The position numbers and the translations under genes are program-made. Shown piece after piece: positions 21,749-33,722 of a DNA stretch of 64,000 bases; the stretch's first letter is position 1, and every line of letters starts with the position of its first letter. Source of the stretch: Aphrophora alni. Its lineage: Eukaryota > Arthropoda > Insecta > Hemiptera > Aphrophoridae. The notes below the pieces were generated by a model. The model saw only the letters and a list, made by a program, of their open reading frames with translations, was not told the origin of the DNA and made no database searches. The stretch spans positions 146,695,618 through 146,759,617 of the forward strand of contig OY740765.1 of the NCBI GenBank assembly GCA_963513935.1. Direction: 5' to 3'.

Positions 21749-22234
21749 GTATACAGTAACTTGGCGTCTGAACCTTTGGCTACCTGCGAGCGGCCGAAAC
21801 CGCCCCCCCCCCGTCGCTCCCTTCCTCACCCAGCTGTTTCAGTGATGAGTCACCTACTAGCGTTAACACTGCACTGTTTAACTTTTTTATGGGAGACACA
21901 ATTTTAAATTTTTTTTTTCAGCATAGTTAAAATGTTTAGGAAAATATAAGCAAATTGATACCAAACACGACACTATTCCGTTTGTAAAAGCCGCCAGTAG
22001 AAAGCTCTACATGTTTACGTACTATTTACATACATTTGTATCGTGTTTGGTATCAATTTGCTTATCTTTTCCTAAACATTTTAACTATGTTGAAAAAAAT
22101 TTAAAATGTGTCTCCCATAAAAAAAGTTAAACAGTGCAGTGTTAACGCTAGTAGGTGACTCATCACTGAAACAGCTGGATGAGGAAGGGAGCGAGGGGGG
22201 ACGGTCCGGGTCCAGACGCCAAGTTACTGTATAC
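21749..22234. mobile_element. Foldback element (copy 2 of the 17865 family)
   Basis: Arms GTATACAGTAACTTGGCGTC... (from 21749) and their complement (to 22234) share the same internal landmarks as copy 1. The left arm has the GC-rich GAGCGGCCGAAACCGCCCCC block; the right arm has the shorter version, so arm asymmetry is reversed relative to copy 1. Confidence 0.9.
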
Positions 22235-22624
22235 AGATAATAAACAAAAAATTGATCTAAATTGTTGAAGCCTATTACGAGAAAATCCTAATTTAATGTT
22301 TCCTGATAGCAACTACTCATAAATTTTGAGTTTAAAAAAAGTCCCGATATATGGGTAAAACACTGACACAAACCAAATTTGATTAAAATGGAAAACGCGT
22401 TAGGTCTACAGCACTGCATAGCTGAGACTCATAAAGGAGAGATAACATTCGCAAAAACTGACATAGATTTTTAAATTTTTATTACACTTGACATAACTCT
22501 ATACTAGAAGGTAATAAAAGAGTCAAACGAATGCTAAAACTCTCCGACTTAGGGTCAGTAACACAGAGTTATTTATTAAAAAGTCAAAGTCTAATAGGCC
22601 TAAATGACCTAGGCGCCTACACAA
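22235..22624. other. Spacer
   Basis: Contains CAAATTTGATTAAAATGG...CTACAGCACTGCATAG (about 22377), the interspersed motif also seen at 35720 and 37600. Confidence 0.4.
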
Positions 22625-22905
22625 TAATTTTTTCGTCAAATAAACATACATAATCGTAATCAGAATAACTTCAGTTTTATTTGATACCCCCGCATATTTT
22701 TTTTTTTTAATTTCAACTCGTTTGTTTTCCCCCTTTACTACCCCAAGGTCATTTTTTGCTACAACTATATTTTTCTTATATGTGGGGAACATAAATGCAA
22801 AGTTCAAATATATAAGATTTATCGTCTTGTCTGTGCAGACTGATTGCGATTTGGAGATAGACACGTGCGTGAAATTATAAGGATTCTTGTTTTTAGTTAC
22901 GGACC
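22625..22905 (+). repeat. Interspersed repeat family D (copy 1)
   Basis: Collinear with 34866-35160: TCAAATAAACATACATA, AGTTTTATTTGATACCCC, TGTCTGTG/CTAGACTG and GAAGTTATAAGG/AAATTATAAGG. The 128-codon minus-strand frame overlapping it is not conserved in the second copy, so I do not call it a gene. Confidence 0.75.
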
Positions 22906-23404
22906 CCAAAAAACACTTGCAAAACCTCTCTCTTAACTAACTCTTGTTCTGTTACGACCCTGATACTATTTGAGTATGCAAGAGCTTTTTTTTTCAAAAG
23001 GCATTGATGACCCGAGCGGTTTTACACATTTAAATTACAAGAGAAAACACAACTTTAGTTTCATTAACATCTGTTAAAACAAGGAAATATCTTAAAGTTG
23101 GCACAAGTACAAAAAAAACGTCAAAAATTCAAAATTTAATTTGTATTTGAGACAGACAAAATTTTCTGTACATGAAAAAATGTAACCTTTAATTTGAAAA
23201 TAAGGTTTATTCAACAGAAATAACACTCACCATTTCTGTCTTTATCACATGCACCTGTTAGTTATGAAATGTCATGAAATATCTAATGAGGAAAAAAGTG
23301 TTGTAATATCATGTGCCCGGATTGCAATTTTTAAAACGTGAAGTTTATTTTTAGAACGTACTCTGGTTTTAAATTATTTAATAAATTTCCGGAAAATAAA
23401 AAAA
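22906..23404. other. Spacer with inverted family A fragment
   Basis: 22925-23000 matches family A in reverse (CAACTCTTGTTC..., TTGAGTATGC). The rest shows nothing. Confidence 0.45.
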
Positions 23405-23755
23405 ACAAAGTTGTTTTAAGAATTTTAGCGGATCACTCAGAGGATACCTCTTGAGGGATGCTTTTTACTCAGTGGAGGAGTACCTCAGCTCATAACCTCT
23501 GGGTGCCTGGGATGCATTTTGTATTCAGGATGATGACTAAAATAATTGATTAATATGAGATAACATGTACACATGGTTACTGTATCTTAATTTGTATGTA
23601 TTTTATAAATTTCTATCTTGTGTATTTGTTGTATTGTATATTGTGTATTTGTATTGTATGTTGTGAGTCATTTTTTTTAATAGTATGACAAATCAAATGT
23701 ATACCGCAGCACTGCTGCACTATGTATGCCATAAATGATGCAAATAATTTATAAT
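23405..23755 (+). pseudogene. LINE 3'-end remnant (jockey/CR1-type C-terminus)
   Basis: A short frame at about 23450-23485 reads LLRDAFYSVEEYLSS, the typical C-terminal end of jockey/CR1-type reverse transcriptase ORFs (compare YKSYYSVCEYLE near 60880 in this window). It is followed by about 250 bp of 3' UTR-like sequence ending near GTATGCCATAAATGATGCAA. Heavily 5'-truncated; dead. Confidence 0.6.
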
Positions 23756-24799
23756 TACTTAAGAAAAAAGGAATTCATCGTAAATTGCAGAACTTGTAAA
23801 ATTATTATAGGTCATTGTAGTTCATTAGTCAACTCTCACTGTCCAGTGTATTTCGTCTCCATTTCCTGATCACTACTTCTCAAGTTCCTAATCTCCTTTT
23901 TCTGTATCATCCTCAATTTCTTCTCCTTACTAGTGATATGTGAAACAATTTTTTTACTTTTTAAAATATACGTAGTTACGTGGTGGGGAGGTTAAAAAAT
24001 CGATGTTTTGAGGGTTTATATCAGTTAATGACTACCTGAATCCAAAAAAAGCTGTTTGGAATGATGTCTGACTGTAAAAACCAAACGCGCCATTATTCTT
24101 ATTTTGAAAAGACCTTTAAAATGAGGTATCACTCAATAGGGGTTGCTATTTAAAATTCTTGACGTACCGGTACCCCCAAACTACCCCATTTTGGGGGTAA
24201 GGGGGTTGAAAATTTTGATACTTCGAAAAACTCCTCCTTTGGTTATCTAAACTTTCCCCAAAGCAAATCTGTCTATTTCCATTAATAAAATAAATAAGAG
24301 GGGGTGGGACTTTTTGGACACATGGTATATAAGGCATTGTTATTTTTTTAATAAATTTGGGTAAAATGTAGTAAAAGTGAAGTATGATGAATTTGTGTTA
24401 TAGTTGATTTTAAATGTCTCTTCGAATCTGCGTTTTTGAGGTTCCAGAGGTGCAAATAGTCGAGACAGCTGTTTTTTGAGATTACAAAAAAATAATAATA
24501 TACGTACGTAAGGTGAAAATGTTTACGCTTTTAGAAAAAATACCCGACATTTTTTGCATGGCTTTCTTTTTGTCGTTTTTTCAGTTAAACTTCATAGCAG
24601 GTTTAGCCTTTTGAGTGTTTTGTTTGGTAGTTGTTGAAAACGATGTATTTCATTATTGTAAAATAATTATGTATTTATCATTTAAATTATTATATGTTTA
24701 TGTAATTAATTATTGTTAACAGACGATTTTATTTTAGAAGTAGCCTACCGGTATAATTATGATTTGTACTGTAAATTACCAATTGAAATAAAAAATTAT
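23756..24799. other. Spacer
   Basis: No gene recognised. A minus-strand frame at 24146-24337 is proline-rich by chance (C/G runs at 24170-24200). Confidence 0.4.
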
Positions 24800-25070
24800 A
24801 TACAGGGTGTTTCACAAAGAAACGGAAAGAATTTCAGGACGAGTACTACTGTTGAAAATATTGAAAAAAAGTTCACATGAACATAGGTCCGGAGACGTTT
24901 TCCGTGTGTAGGCCATTTTGTGTTTAAACAAAATAATGATAACTTTCAAAATTAGTAATGTTATGAGTTTAAATTTGATGTGCACATTGTTTTATCAGTA
25001 CACCAAGATCCAAACTTTACTATGTAAATATTCAAAATGGCGACTGTTGAAATTGTTAAAAGTAAAATAT
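24800..25070 (+). repeat. Interspersed repeat family E fragment
   Basis: TACAGGGTGTTTCACAAAGAAA at the left end, then GGCCATTTTG, TTTATCAGTACACCAAGATCC and CAAAATGGCGACTGTT. The order is the same as in 34182-34430. Confidence 0.65.
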
Positions 25071-26790
25071 TTTGAAAACTGTTAATTTTATAAGAACGAA
25101 ATATTAATTTTTTTTTAATGACAAACAAAATTGTGTTTTTTAATTTTTCTATATCTTTAAAAATAATTAAGTTATCGTCAAAAAACTTTAAAATGAAAAC
25201 CAATTGTTAACGTCAAGAAAACACAAAACATTACGTCTTATTACAGAATCAATATCTCGTGCTAAAAAGCTATATTTTTTTATTATCAAAAAATACTTAA
25301 AAAATAGATTTTAATTTGTTTAAAACTATAAAATTTTCTTTATTACAAACTTCTAATTACGAAAATTGCCAATTACGCAAGAATAAAAGAAATAAAAATA
25401 TTATTGAAAAGTCGAATAAAACAGAACTTTCGTTTTTAAAAATCTGGGGGTAGAACGCAAAAAATTGGGGTAAAACTCTCGTTTCTTTACGTCCGACGTA
25501 GAAAAACTTAATTAAATGAGTAAAGGAACACATAAAACTTTTAAACAAAACTTGTAGAGAATTAACATTCTGAGAAAATTTATATAAAGGCGACTACAAA
25601 AAACGTTATACTTTAAATATTTCTTTTTAGCACGAGTTATTGATACTGTAAAATAAAAATAATAAGAAATATAAAACAGATTATCCGACATCCTGGAACA
25701 ATTTTATTATTACTTCGACAACTCAAAATACATTTCTCAGATTCGGCTCTAAAATTTAGTGAAATGTGACCATTAAACCCGTTCAAATTCGTAAACAAAT
25801 ATTACAGTTTCGGAATAATTGGCAAAAACTAAAATGAAACTTTGCGTTTATAACACAGGGGACACTAAAGACTTGTTTTGTTTTTTACTGAGTCTCAATG
25901 GCTCACTGTAAAGAGTACGCGCATAGCAAACTCCTTTCCGCATGTCGTCAGTTAGATCCTACTGTATTTTTGGTCTCTCTTGATTCTCGTCTGATCCTGA
26001 GAGTATTCAAGGATGGGGGGGCGCTTTATTTTATGCTCTTTTCTTCTCTTTTTTTTATAAAGCGTGACGACAAGGTACCGAAAGGGTTTCAACTCTAAAC
26101 AACAACGGGGAAAAAATTATAGATAGAAAGTGTGAGACACACTAAAACTAAACTCAAATACTAATTTGGAAAGTTTAATCCGCGATATAAAGGTTATAAA
26201 CTGCCGGATATCAGCCAAACTGGAGTTGATTGTCCTCTAGTTTTGCATTAATTCACGGGGTTTACTTTAGAAAGCGTATCTAACGCGTGACTGACACATT
26301 TTATTCACACAATAGAACTGTTATTTCGATACGCTGGTTTATGCGTAAAGCACCGGTCGAGCGTACTACGGAAATTGTGTAAATACAAAAATAAAAAGAA
26401 ATTTCACCAGAGTTTCTTCAGACCCGAGATTTGAGACGGAAAACGTGATTAATTTCGATTGGAAATCTGTTCCCAAATAATCCGTTAAACTGTTTATTTA
26501 GGTTGTATAGCTGTTATAACGGAGAATGAATTTGTAGGTTAGGATTGGAGGCGTTTTGGTCGGAAGATAACTGAGCGAGATTGATGTTTCCCCGATTAGA
26601 ACCAATTGTGATCCAACTCGGTAACAATTTTCTAGTGACGTAAACAAAAAAAAAACAGAATCTGATTAGACAGTTAGCTGAAACTTTGTTAGCGTGTATT
26701 AAGGACAATTAAAAGCAGGAACAGAAAGAATGTGGAACCAGTAGAGATTTGTTAGATTCCTAGATAAGTGAATTCACTTGGCGCCGTAGA
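25071..26790. other. Spacer
   Basis: No recognisable gene. The small frame at 25898-26098 lacks similarity to any family I know. Confidence 0.4.
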
Positions 26791-27333
26791 AACAAGTATG
26801 AAGATCTGTTTGACACCATCTGGAAGGACATATATTTATATTGGGCTCCAGAACAATAAAATGTCTACTCATATATTACGTATAAAGTTTGTTAGGTTAG
26901 GTTAGAGGAAACCTTCTGGGTGCCACTGTTTGAGTGGCGGTCCTCTTCTTGAACAGACCCAAAGCTTTTATCAACTCAAAAATATTTCAAAAAAATTAAG
27001 TCACAAAACAAGTTCTCATTATCATTCAATCAAGTTAGCTTTATTCAATCAAATATTCTGGACGTCGGGCGTTTTTTGTTTTTAAGCTCCTGAAATTCGT
27101 ATAAAAGATGTGAAAATAATGCAACAGAGCCTAGATAGTTTAATAATAATTAAAATAGAAAGCAGGAACAAAGATGAAGATCTGTTTGACACCATCTGGA
27201 AGAACAACAATTTATATTGGGCTCCAGAACAATAAAGTGTGTATTCGTATATTGCTTATGAAGTTGGTTAGGTTAGGTAACCTTCTGAGTGCCACTGTTT
27301 GAGTGGCGGTCATCTTTTTGAACAGACTCAAAA
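26791..27333 (+). repeat. Two direct copies of a 170-bp repeat
   Basis: 26791-26963 and 27165-27333 are direct copies (AAGATCTGTTTGACACCATC, TATTGGGCTCCAGAACAATA, GTGCCACTGTTTGAGTGGCG). About 200 bp separate them. Copy 1 has GGTTAGGTTAGGTTAG, copy 2 a shorter GGTTAGGTTAGG. Confidence 0.85.
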
Positions 27334-28186
27334 CCGCTATTAAGGTTACAAACTTTCAAAATCCGTTGGTTTTCAGCAAATTAAGTCGTTAAAAAAATGA
27401 AATTACATTAAAATGTAGGTAATGTTGCAAAAAAATAATATCGACGAACAAGGCAATTTTCATCCCTTTAGGACAAAAGCCGGGTTCAATGGTACTAATT
27501 TTAAATCCTAACTATTCAGCAAATCAAACAAAAAGAGAAATAATTTATGCTAAAGACTTTTAGTACTTAGTTGGATTCTATGTTAATGGTTTTAAAACGC
27601 AAATATTTTTGTATAAACTTTGTTTTATTTTGAACCATGTCAATTCTGTTAAACTGCAATGCTGTTACTAGCAAAACCATGGTCGGAAAGGTTCAAATAA
27701 AAAAAAAGCTTGTAAAAAAAGATTATGTTTTTAAATAAAGTGAAACTATACTTAAACTTACTGAGCTAATTAATTATGTAGAGCAAATACAGACAAATTG
27801 TAGAAAGTTTACGTGGGTTACAAAAATTCCACGAATGGAGACGTAGCTTTTCTTAACCCTATTTGGACAACAAACACCATTAAGTCTACTATCATGAAAA
27901 TCTTTGGATTTGAGTAAATTCAGGTCAAAATTACACTAAAGGTTGTGTAATTACTAAAAAAAAACCCCAATACCAACAAGCTTTCACCCCTTTCGGGACT
28001 AAAATAAATGTATTTATAAAAAAATAAGTATACTATTTTGAAAATCATCTTAAACATAAAAACAAATTAATGTAGTTTACGAGTGCAGCAGACAATTTGG
28101 GCCGCCATTTTTAAATGATAAGATATTGCAAAAGTGCTTTAAAAGAAAAACCATGTTCACCTTTCAAAATTACGAAAGTCAAACCG
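27334..28186. other. Spacer
   Basis: Nothing recognised. Confidence 0.4.
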
Positions 28187-28261
28187 CCCTAATTTTGGAA
28201 CAACTGCCATTAACTCGCTTTGGCGAGTTTACACACAAATTTTGTAATAGATTTTAAACTA
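28187..28261 (+). repeat. Small repeat, partner of 29130-29250
   Basis: TTTTGGAACA, TTTTGTAATAGATTTTAAAC and TAACTTCCTGAT match TTTTGGAACA, TTTTGTAATCGATTTTTAAAC and TAACTGCCTGAT at 29130-29205. The second copy serves as an empty site for the next feature. Confidence 0.75.
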
Positions 28262-28271
28262 ACTTCCTGAT

Positions 28272-28434
28272 AAGTTATAGTTTTGTTATTGTAGCTCATG
28301 TATCGCTGAGGATGGCGACTTTGTCGTTGAAACGCGTTTGATTAAATAAACGTAATTTTTGTGAGATCTTGTGTTCGAGTTTTTTTTTTTTTTATCTAAT
28401 ATTATCTCACAAGTCAAGCTCAATATTTACTTAT
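28272..28434 (+). mobile_element. 163-bp hammerhead-bearing insertion with 11-bp target duplication
   Basis: Flanked by a perfect direct repeat AACTTCCTGAT (28261-28271, 28435-28445). The paralogous sequence at about 29190 has one copy (AACTGCCTGAT) with no insert. The right end (CACAAGTCAAGCTCAATATTTA) matches the tail of the 14.5- and 20.2-kb foldback elements. It therefore represents a single unit of that family: ribozyme at one end, tail at the other. Confidence 0.85.
28299..28344 (+). ncRNA. Type I hammerhead ribozyme, diverged copy
   Basis: Core CUGAGGA (28306-28312) fits CUGANGA. Stem II is GCGAC-UUU-GUCGU, GAAA is at 28329-28332, stem III ACGCGU, and residue 17 is U (28338, an allowed H). 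Stem I is weakened (UAUCG with UGAUUA, including a G-U pair). Likely reduced or no activity, but clearly homologous. Confidence 0.7.
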
Positions 28435-28497
28435 AACTTCCTGATGGTCTAGACTTAAAATTTTGAACATAGCTCAGAACTGGAGATGACAATCTGT

Positions 28498-28637
28498 GCA
28501 CCACAATTATGGCACAAGGAACAGGGAAGCAATGATGTACCCGATTCACAAGCTTAACCTTCTGGAAAGGAGTCCTTTATATAACGGCATCAAATTTTAT
28601 AATCAGTTAAACCATATTTGAGATACTAGAAATATCA

Positions 28638-28700
<63 letters not shown>

Positions 28701-29127
28701 AGGAACTGTTGCTGGAGAAAACATATTATAACACAAATGATTTCCTACAAGATAGGAATCTTTTATATGTGTAATGTATTTTATAGGTAAAACTTGAGAA
28801 ACTATCAATCATGTATTTTGTTACTGTTATGTTTATTGCTTTTGTTTGGTATTGTTATGTATGTGAATGCAATGTGCTCATCTGTATGTATGTTTTTTTT
28901 TAAGATATTTAATATTTATTTCTTGAACAAACTAAAAATATTGTAGAAACGATTAATGGACTGATATGATCTATTGTGACTAATTTTATTCTTAATCATG
29001 TAATGTTAAATGAATATTGATTATAGTACTGTAATTATGTGTTATTTCAGGACAAGCTGCCTACCTGCAACAGTCTCAATGTTATCAAATCAGGTGTAAT
29101 GCAGTGAAATGAAATAAATAAATAATG
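28498..29127 (+). pseudogene. 5'-truncated LINE 3' end with 56-A tract inside the ORF
   Basis: Frames read YGTRNREAMMYPIHKLNLL, SPLYNGIKFYNQLNHI and, after a run of 56 A (28640-28695), LKELLLEKTYYNTNDFL. All are typical of the C-terminus of CR1/jockey-type LINE ORF2. The 3' UTR ends in (AAATAAATAAAT) at about 29110-29127. A stop precedes the A-run, so the copy is dead. The A-run sits where lysine codons are expected, so a coding A-stretch appears to have expanded. Confidence 0.8.
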
Positions 29128-29250
29128 CAATAATTTTGGAACAGATTTTTAAAAAAAACTTTTTTTGTAATCGATTTTTAAACTAACTGCCTGATGATCC
29201 AGATACTAGAAATTTTGAAAATAGCTCAGAACTGGATGATAATAAATCAA
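29128..29250 (+). repeat. Second copy of the 28187 repeat (empty site)
   Basis: See 28187-28261. It continues into AAATTTTGAAAATAGCTCAG, which matches 28458-28480. Confidence 0.7.
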
Positions 29251-30432
29251 TTGCATTCCATGATAATTACTGGTGAATATTTATTCATAAATTATGTATT
29301 GCATGCACACCACGTTTTTTTGTTTTGAATTTTACGAGCATTTTAATTTCTTTTTTAAAATTCAACAACACAAAGTTTAAAGACTTGGTATATGGAATTA
29401 CGAATATTAATTTTTAAAAGAGAAATTATTTTATACCTAATAATTCCTTTTAAAAAAGGTGTTTCTTTTATTTAAATATTTACAGTATTATAAATTCCTC
29501 ATACGTGATGGTAAAATATTTTATTGCATAATTTTAAGTTAATCGATTCTCCTTCAACGAATTTGAAACACTTGTTCAAAATCACCCAGTAAAAGAGTCA
29601 CATTTAACCCATCTAAAATAAATGTTACAAAAACACTGCACCAACTTTCTCACATACTCAAGAAACCAAAGAAAAATATGTGCCGCCAAAAATGACAGTT
29701 CGGTAGTTGATAGTCGAAAAGATAAAATTAACCATGATTTCAAACAATATTTATAAATTTAATTTGATTGAAATCTATTTATATTGACGACGATTATCGT
29801 TCGTTTTAGTTTTTTTTAGCAATTATTCTTGAAAAGTAGTTTTAAGTTTGTAATTTAGCAATGGTTTAATTAATTCATTTTTATAAAAATATTTACGAAA
29901 GTGGTGGTTGGTCGTCTTTTTGATTTAAAAAAGCATTTAATTGATCTTTTATATATTTTTCCCCTTTCGAAGTAAAATTGATTTTAATATAAGATAATCA
30001 GCAAGCTCCAAAAAAAAAAAATCCGGTTGCGTCATGGGGGGGGGGAGAAACTGGTTCAAATTGAAGTATAACATTCACGCCAACTGTCGTTAAAGAAGCT
30101 CTTTGATTCAACGTGCACGCGTTGGTTTTCAGTGTCAAATAACTGAATAAAATATTAATACATAAGGTATAGCAGTATTTCGCTTCGCTCAGGTTATCTC
30201 GGCGACCTTGACTGCAGCGAATGGCAACCTACAAGAGGTTTGGCCTTTAAAACCGGATCCACGTTCACCACACCGCATCTTCATTTAATTTCAAGGTTTG
30301 ATGAAGAAAATAAACAAGATTAGTAGGCCTATAGATTTTACGGTTTTAGCGGACTATTATAATAGTCGTGATTTTTTTCTTTAAAAGTTATTGTAATGAA
30401 GCTAAAATTTCTACATTTCGTGATTCATTTTT
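29251..30432. other. Spacer
   Basis: A G-run lies at about 30038-30048. 30170-30290 is less AT-rich (CTTCGCTCAGGTTATCTCGG...) but has no open frame I can support. Confidence 0.4.
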
Positions 30433-30610
30433 TGTTCCCTTGTCGTTTAAAGCGAAAAACCTCTAGGTTATCATCGTCTATTAAAAAAAAGGAAGAAAAA
30501 TAAATATCTTGATTAGCGTTATGATTTCCCCTACTTGTTTGAATCCTCGGTAATTATGTACATAACAGGGAAGTAGTTAACAAAGCCTACACCCACGAAA
30601 TTTTAAAACT
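30433..30610 (+). repeat. Interspersed repeat family A (copy 2)
   Basis: Partner of 3085-3550. Confidence 0.65.
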
Positions 30611-33139
30611 AGTCTGTTTAAATTAATTGATAACTTTTTTCTTGCTGTTAAATGCAAAAAAATTGTCGTTCATCGCATTAAAAAAATAATAAGAAGAAGA
30701 AGAAAAAGGTATAAAACGTCTAGTCCTAATCCATGTTGAAAATTAAAATTTAATCTACTCGGGTAAGAGAATATGATTTAATCGGAAATTTGTCAACATT
30801 TGAGAATATAAAACACAATTCAACACCTTTATCTCTTTTCATATTCTAGTTTTATCACTTGATAACGCGAGTTGATTTATACTTTCGAAACGTCGTATAT
30901 TAATTTTATACACACAAGTGATGGCTAATACCAGATTAAACCATATTCTCGTACCTGAGAAGATTCTCGTTTAAGGATAAAGCTAAGGTCTAGATATTGC
31001 AATTTTCTTTTTAGCTATCATAACATAATCACGAAAAAAGTCTTCAGTGTCATTTAAAATGTTTTACTTATCTCGTCATATAACCCCCCCCCCCTAAAGT
31101 CCAAAACTAAAAACAAGGAAGTAGTCTATAAGATTGCCGCATAGTTGGGGTGATGCACGTTTCTTTTCAGCCACCCTGTATAGTTAAGTAAAACTGGTAT
31201 GAAATTATCCTAAATGTAGGATCAGTGGACATTTCCTGCTCTCGGGTGTCGGCGTTTCTGAGAGTAGTAGAATTTGTATATCACAATTTCATTAGTCATT
31301 TTATTTTAAACAGACGGAAAGGCAGTGCGGCATTAGAGTATGCGAAATGCCGGAGTTGTGATTGGTTAGATTAAAACTAGTCCTTAATTAAAGTCCCCTT
31401 GATACAAGGACATTGTCTATTGTCACTTTAAACTGAACTGGCAGTTTAGTGTTATCAGTTGACGTTAAACCAAAAAAGGTTACCTCCATTCCCTAATAGT
31501 CTAGTAAAATAATATTTACAACAATTTTTGTATGGAAGAGACATTTTTATTGTTTAATCTGTTTAATTACAGGCATTTTATAGTTACACAACATATTTGT
31601 CTCTATTTAGAAATCAGAGTTATGTACAAATTTGTTCACACTATTATATTACAAAGAAAATTACATGGATTTTAAGTTGATTTGTTACATAACCTCAAAG
31701 TTATCACATGCCTGTTTTAAACAGGTATAAGTAAGTTATAGAAATTATTAATGGATTTTAATGTAACTTTAGCAAAGATGCTTCTTGGGAAGTTTAATGC
31801 TAAATTTAAAAACAAAATATAACCTAAAACAAGTTTTTTTCGTAAACAAAACTTTAAAAACTTCGTTTAAAAAAAAAAATAGTTTGATATTAAACGGTTT
31901 CAAATTTTTAAAATTTCTTTTTTACTTTTAAAATTTTACCTCTTTTGGCTTATTTCTACAAGGCTTTAATAACCAATTTTTTATTGTTTGTTGAAGAAGA
32001 ATGGGTAAAAACCCCTATTTAATATATATATACACTGTACCCATATTGTGGCTATCCTTCAATATACAATAAAATAAAGATGTCATACTGTTTACCATTA
32101 AAAGGGCTAAAATATTTAGTATCTTGTATACATTTTGTAAAATCAATGGTTTTCTGTACATGTGGCATCAACAATTTTTAATGAACGCCATTTTGAAACG
32201 GTTAAGTGAAAAATTATAAAATTTTATAGTACACTGCCACTATACAACTTCCAAATATTTGTATTGATATTTTATAGGAACGTTTTTTCTTTATTTTCAT
32301 GTCCAGAATCCTAATTACTGGGTATTGTCATTCTGTATTAAAAACTCCTTAAAAGGAATATGAGATTGTGATTATGTTAGATTAGACCTAATCTTAGGTT
32401 TGGGCAGATCGTCGTATTTATTTGTTTCACAGTTGGGGATTGTTAGCCTCTGTTGGATAGGAACAAAAGTTTTTTTATGCTATTAATATAGGGAAAATGT
32501 GTTAAACCCCATTCCAGCAGATTATTTTCTGTTAACACTGTAGTTTACTTGTCAATTTGATTTTGTGTGTTATTGTTTCTGTTTATTTAATATTATTTTG
32601 TTTCTTTCTTTATCTTTATCTTTTTGTGTTGTCATTAAAATTATTTTTTGTTCCTTTTTCTATTTTAATATGAACATCTGTCTCGTGTATATTTCTCTGT
32701 GTCTGTCTGTCTTCGTGCGTGCGTGCGCGCGCGCGTTTGTGTGTGTGAGAGAGAGTTATTTTTATGTTAGTTTTAGTAGGTTTATTTCTTTATTTAATTT
32801 CTTCTTTCTGGATTATTTTGTCTGTTATTTTAATTTGGTTTTAAAAGTTTTTATTTAGTTTAATTATTTATTTTTCTTTCTTATATGTTTTGAGTGTATT
32901 TGTGATTTTTATATTTATCTCGTCGTCTATAGTGTTTCTGTTGTCATTTTCACTTTTATTATTGTTATTGTATTTATTTATATATTTCTTTTTTCATATT
33001 TATGTATGAGTATATATTTATGTATTTTTCTACGTTAGTTTTAATAGGTTGTCCATTAATTTATCATTTCATCTTTTTATTTTTTAATTCTGTTTGTTTT
33101 TCATCTTAATTTATTATTTGTTTTTTTAAAATATATATA
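30611..33139. other. Non-coding stretch with simple repeats
   Basis: Contains a C-run (31083-31094), CACCCTGTATAG (about 31172, resembling an inverted family E end), and a T-rich tract with (GC)n/(GT)n/(GA)n microsatellites at 32713-32756. The 97-codon frame at 32565-32858 is low-complexity Phe/Ser/Leu sequence from the T-rich tract and is not called. Confidence 0.5.
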
Positions 33140-33270
33140 CAGGGTTGTTATAAAGTCCCTTCCCCCATACTTTTATCTACACTTTAAATTTAAACTATTT
33201 TTCAATAATACGTTTCATTATATAAGTAGAAACTCGAACTTTTGAGGTATTCTAAAATATTAGGAGTTAC
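33140..33270 (+). repeat. Family E-like left end
   Basis: TATACAGGGTTGTTATAAAG at 33139-33158 resembles the left ends at 24800 and 34182. The downstream sequence is not clearly related. Confidence 0.35.
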
Positions 33271-33722
33271 CTGAGGTCTAAGATATAGGAGTCAACTTCC
33301 GAATTCTTTATTAGAAGATAGTCATGCTACATGTCGATTAACACTGCCTTTCTCCCCTGAAAACAATGGTGCAATTAAAATTCAAAAAGGCTGTACCGTT
33401 TCCAACAAATCAGTAGGTCAATGATATAGGAGCCGACTCAAAAGTTGTAATGAGAAGATAGCCATGCGACATGTCGATTAACACTGCCTTTCCCCCCTGA
33501 AAACAATGGTGCAATTAAAATTCAAAAGGGTTGAACCGTTTCCAAAAAAATCAGTAGGTCAATGATATAGGAGCCGACTCAAAAGTTGTAATGAGAAGAT
33601 AGCCATGCGACATGTCGATTAACACTGCCTTTCCCCCCTGAAAACAATGGTGCAATTAAAATTCAAAAGGGTTGAACCGTTTCCAAAAAAATCAGTAGGT
33701 CAATGATATAGGAGCCGACTTA
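33271..33722 (+). repeat. Three tandem copies of a 140-141-bp unit
   Basis: Marker GCCATGCGACATGTCGATTA lies at 33461 and 33602, with a diverged first copy (GTCATGCTACATGTCGATTA) at 33321. Units 2 and 3 are almost identical; unit 1 is older. Confidence 0.92.

Noticed and set aside
22523..22909. 128-codon minus-strand open frame
   Set aside because: Lies on repeat family D and is not conserved in the second copy at 34866-35160.
26889..26906. GGTTAGGTTAGGTTAG as telomeric (TTAGG)n relic
   Set aside because: Only about three units and part of a 170-bp local repeat; too short to call.
32565..32858. 97-codon open frame
   Set aside because: Phe/Leu/Ser/Cys-rich translation of a T-rich low-complexity tract with microsatellites.
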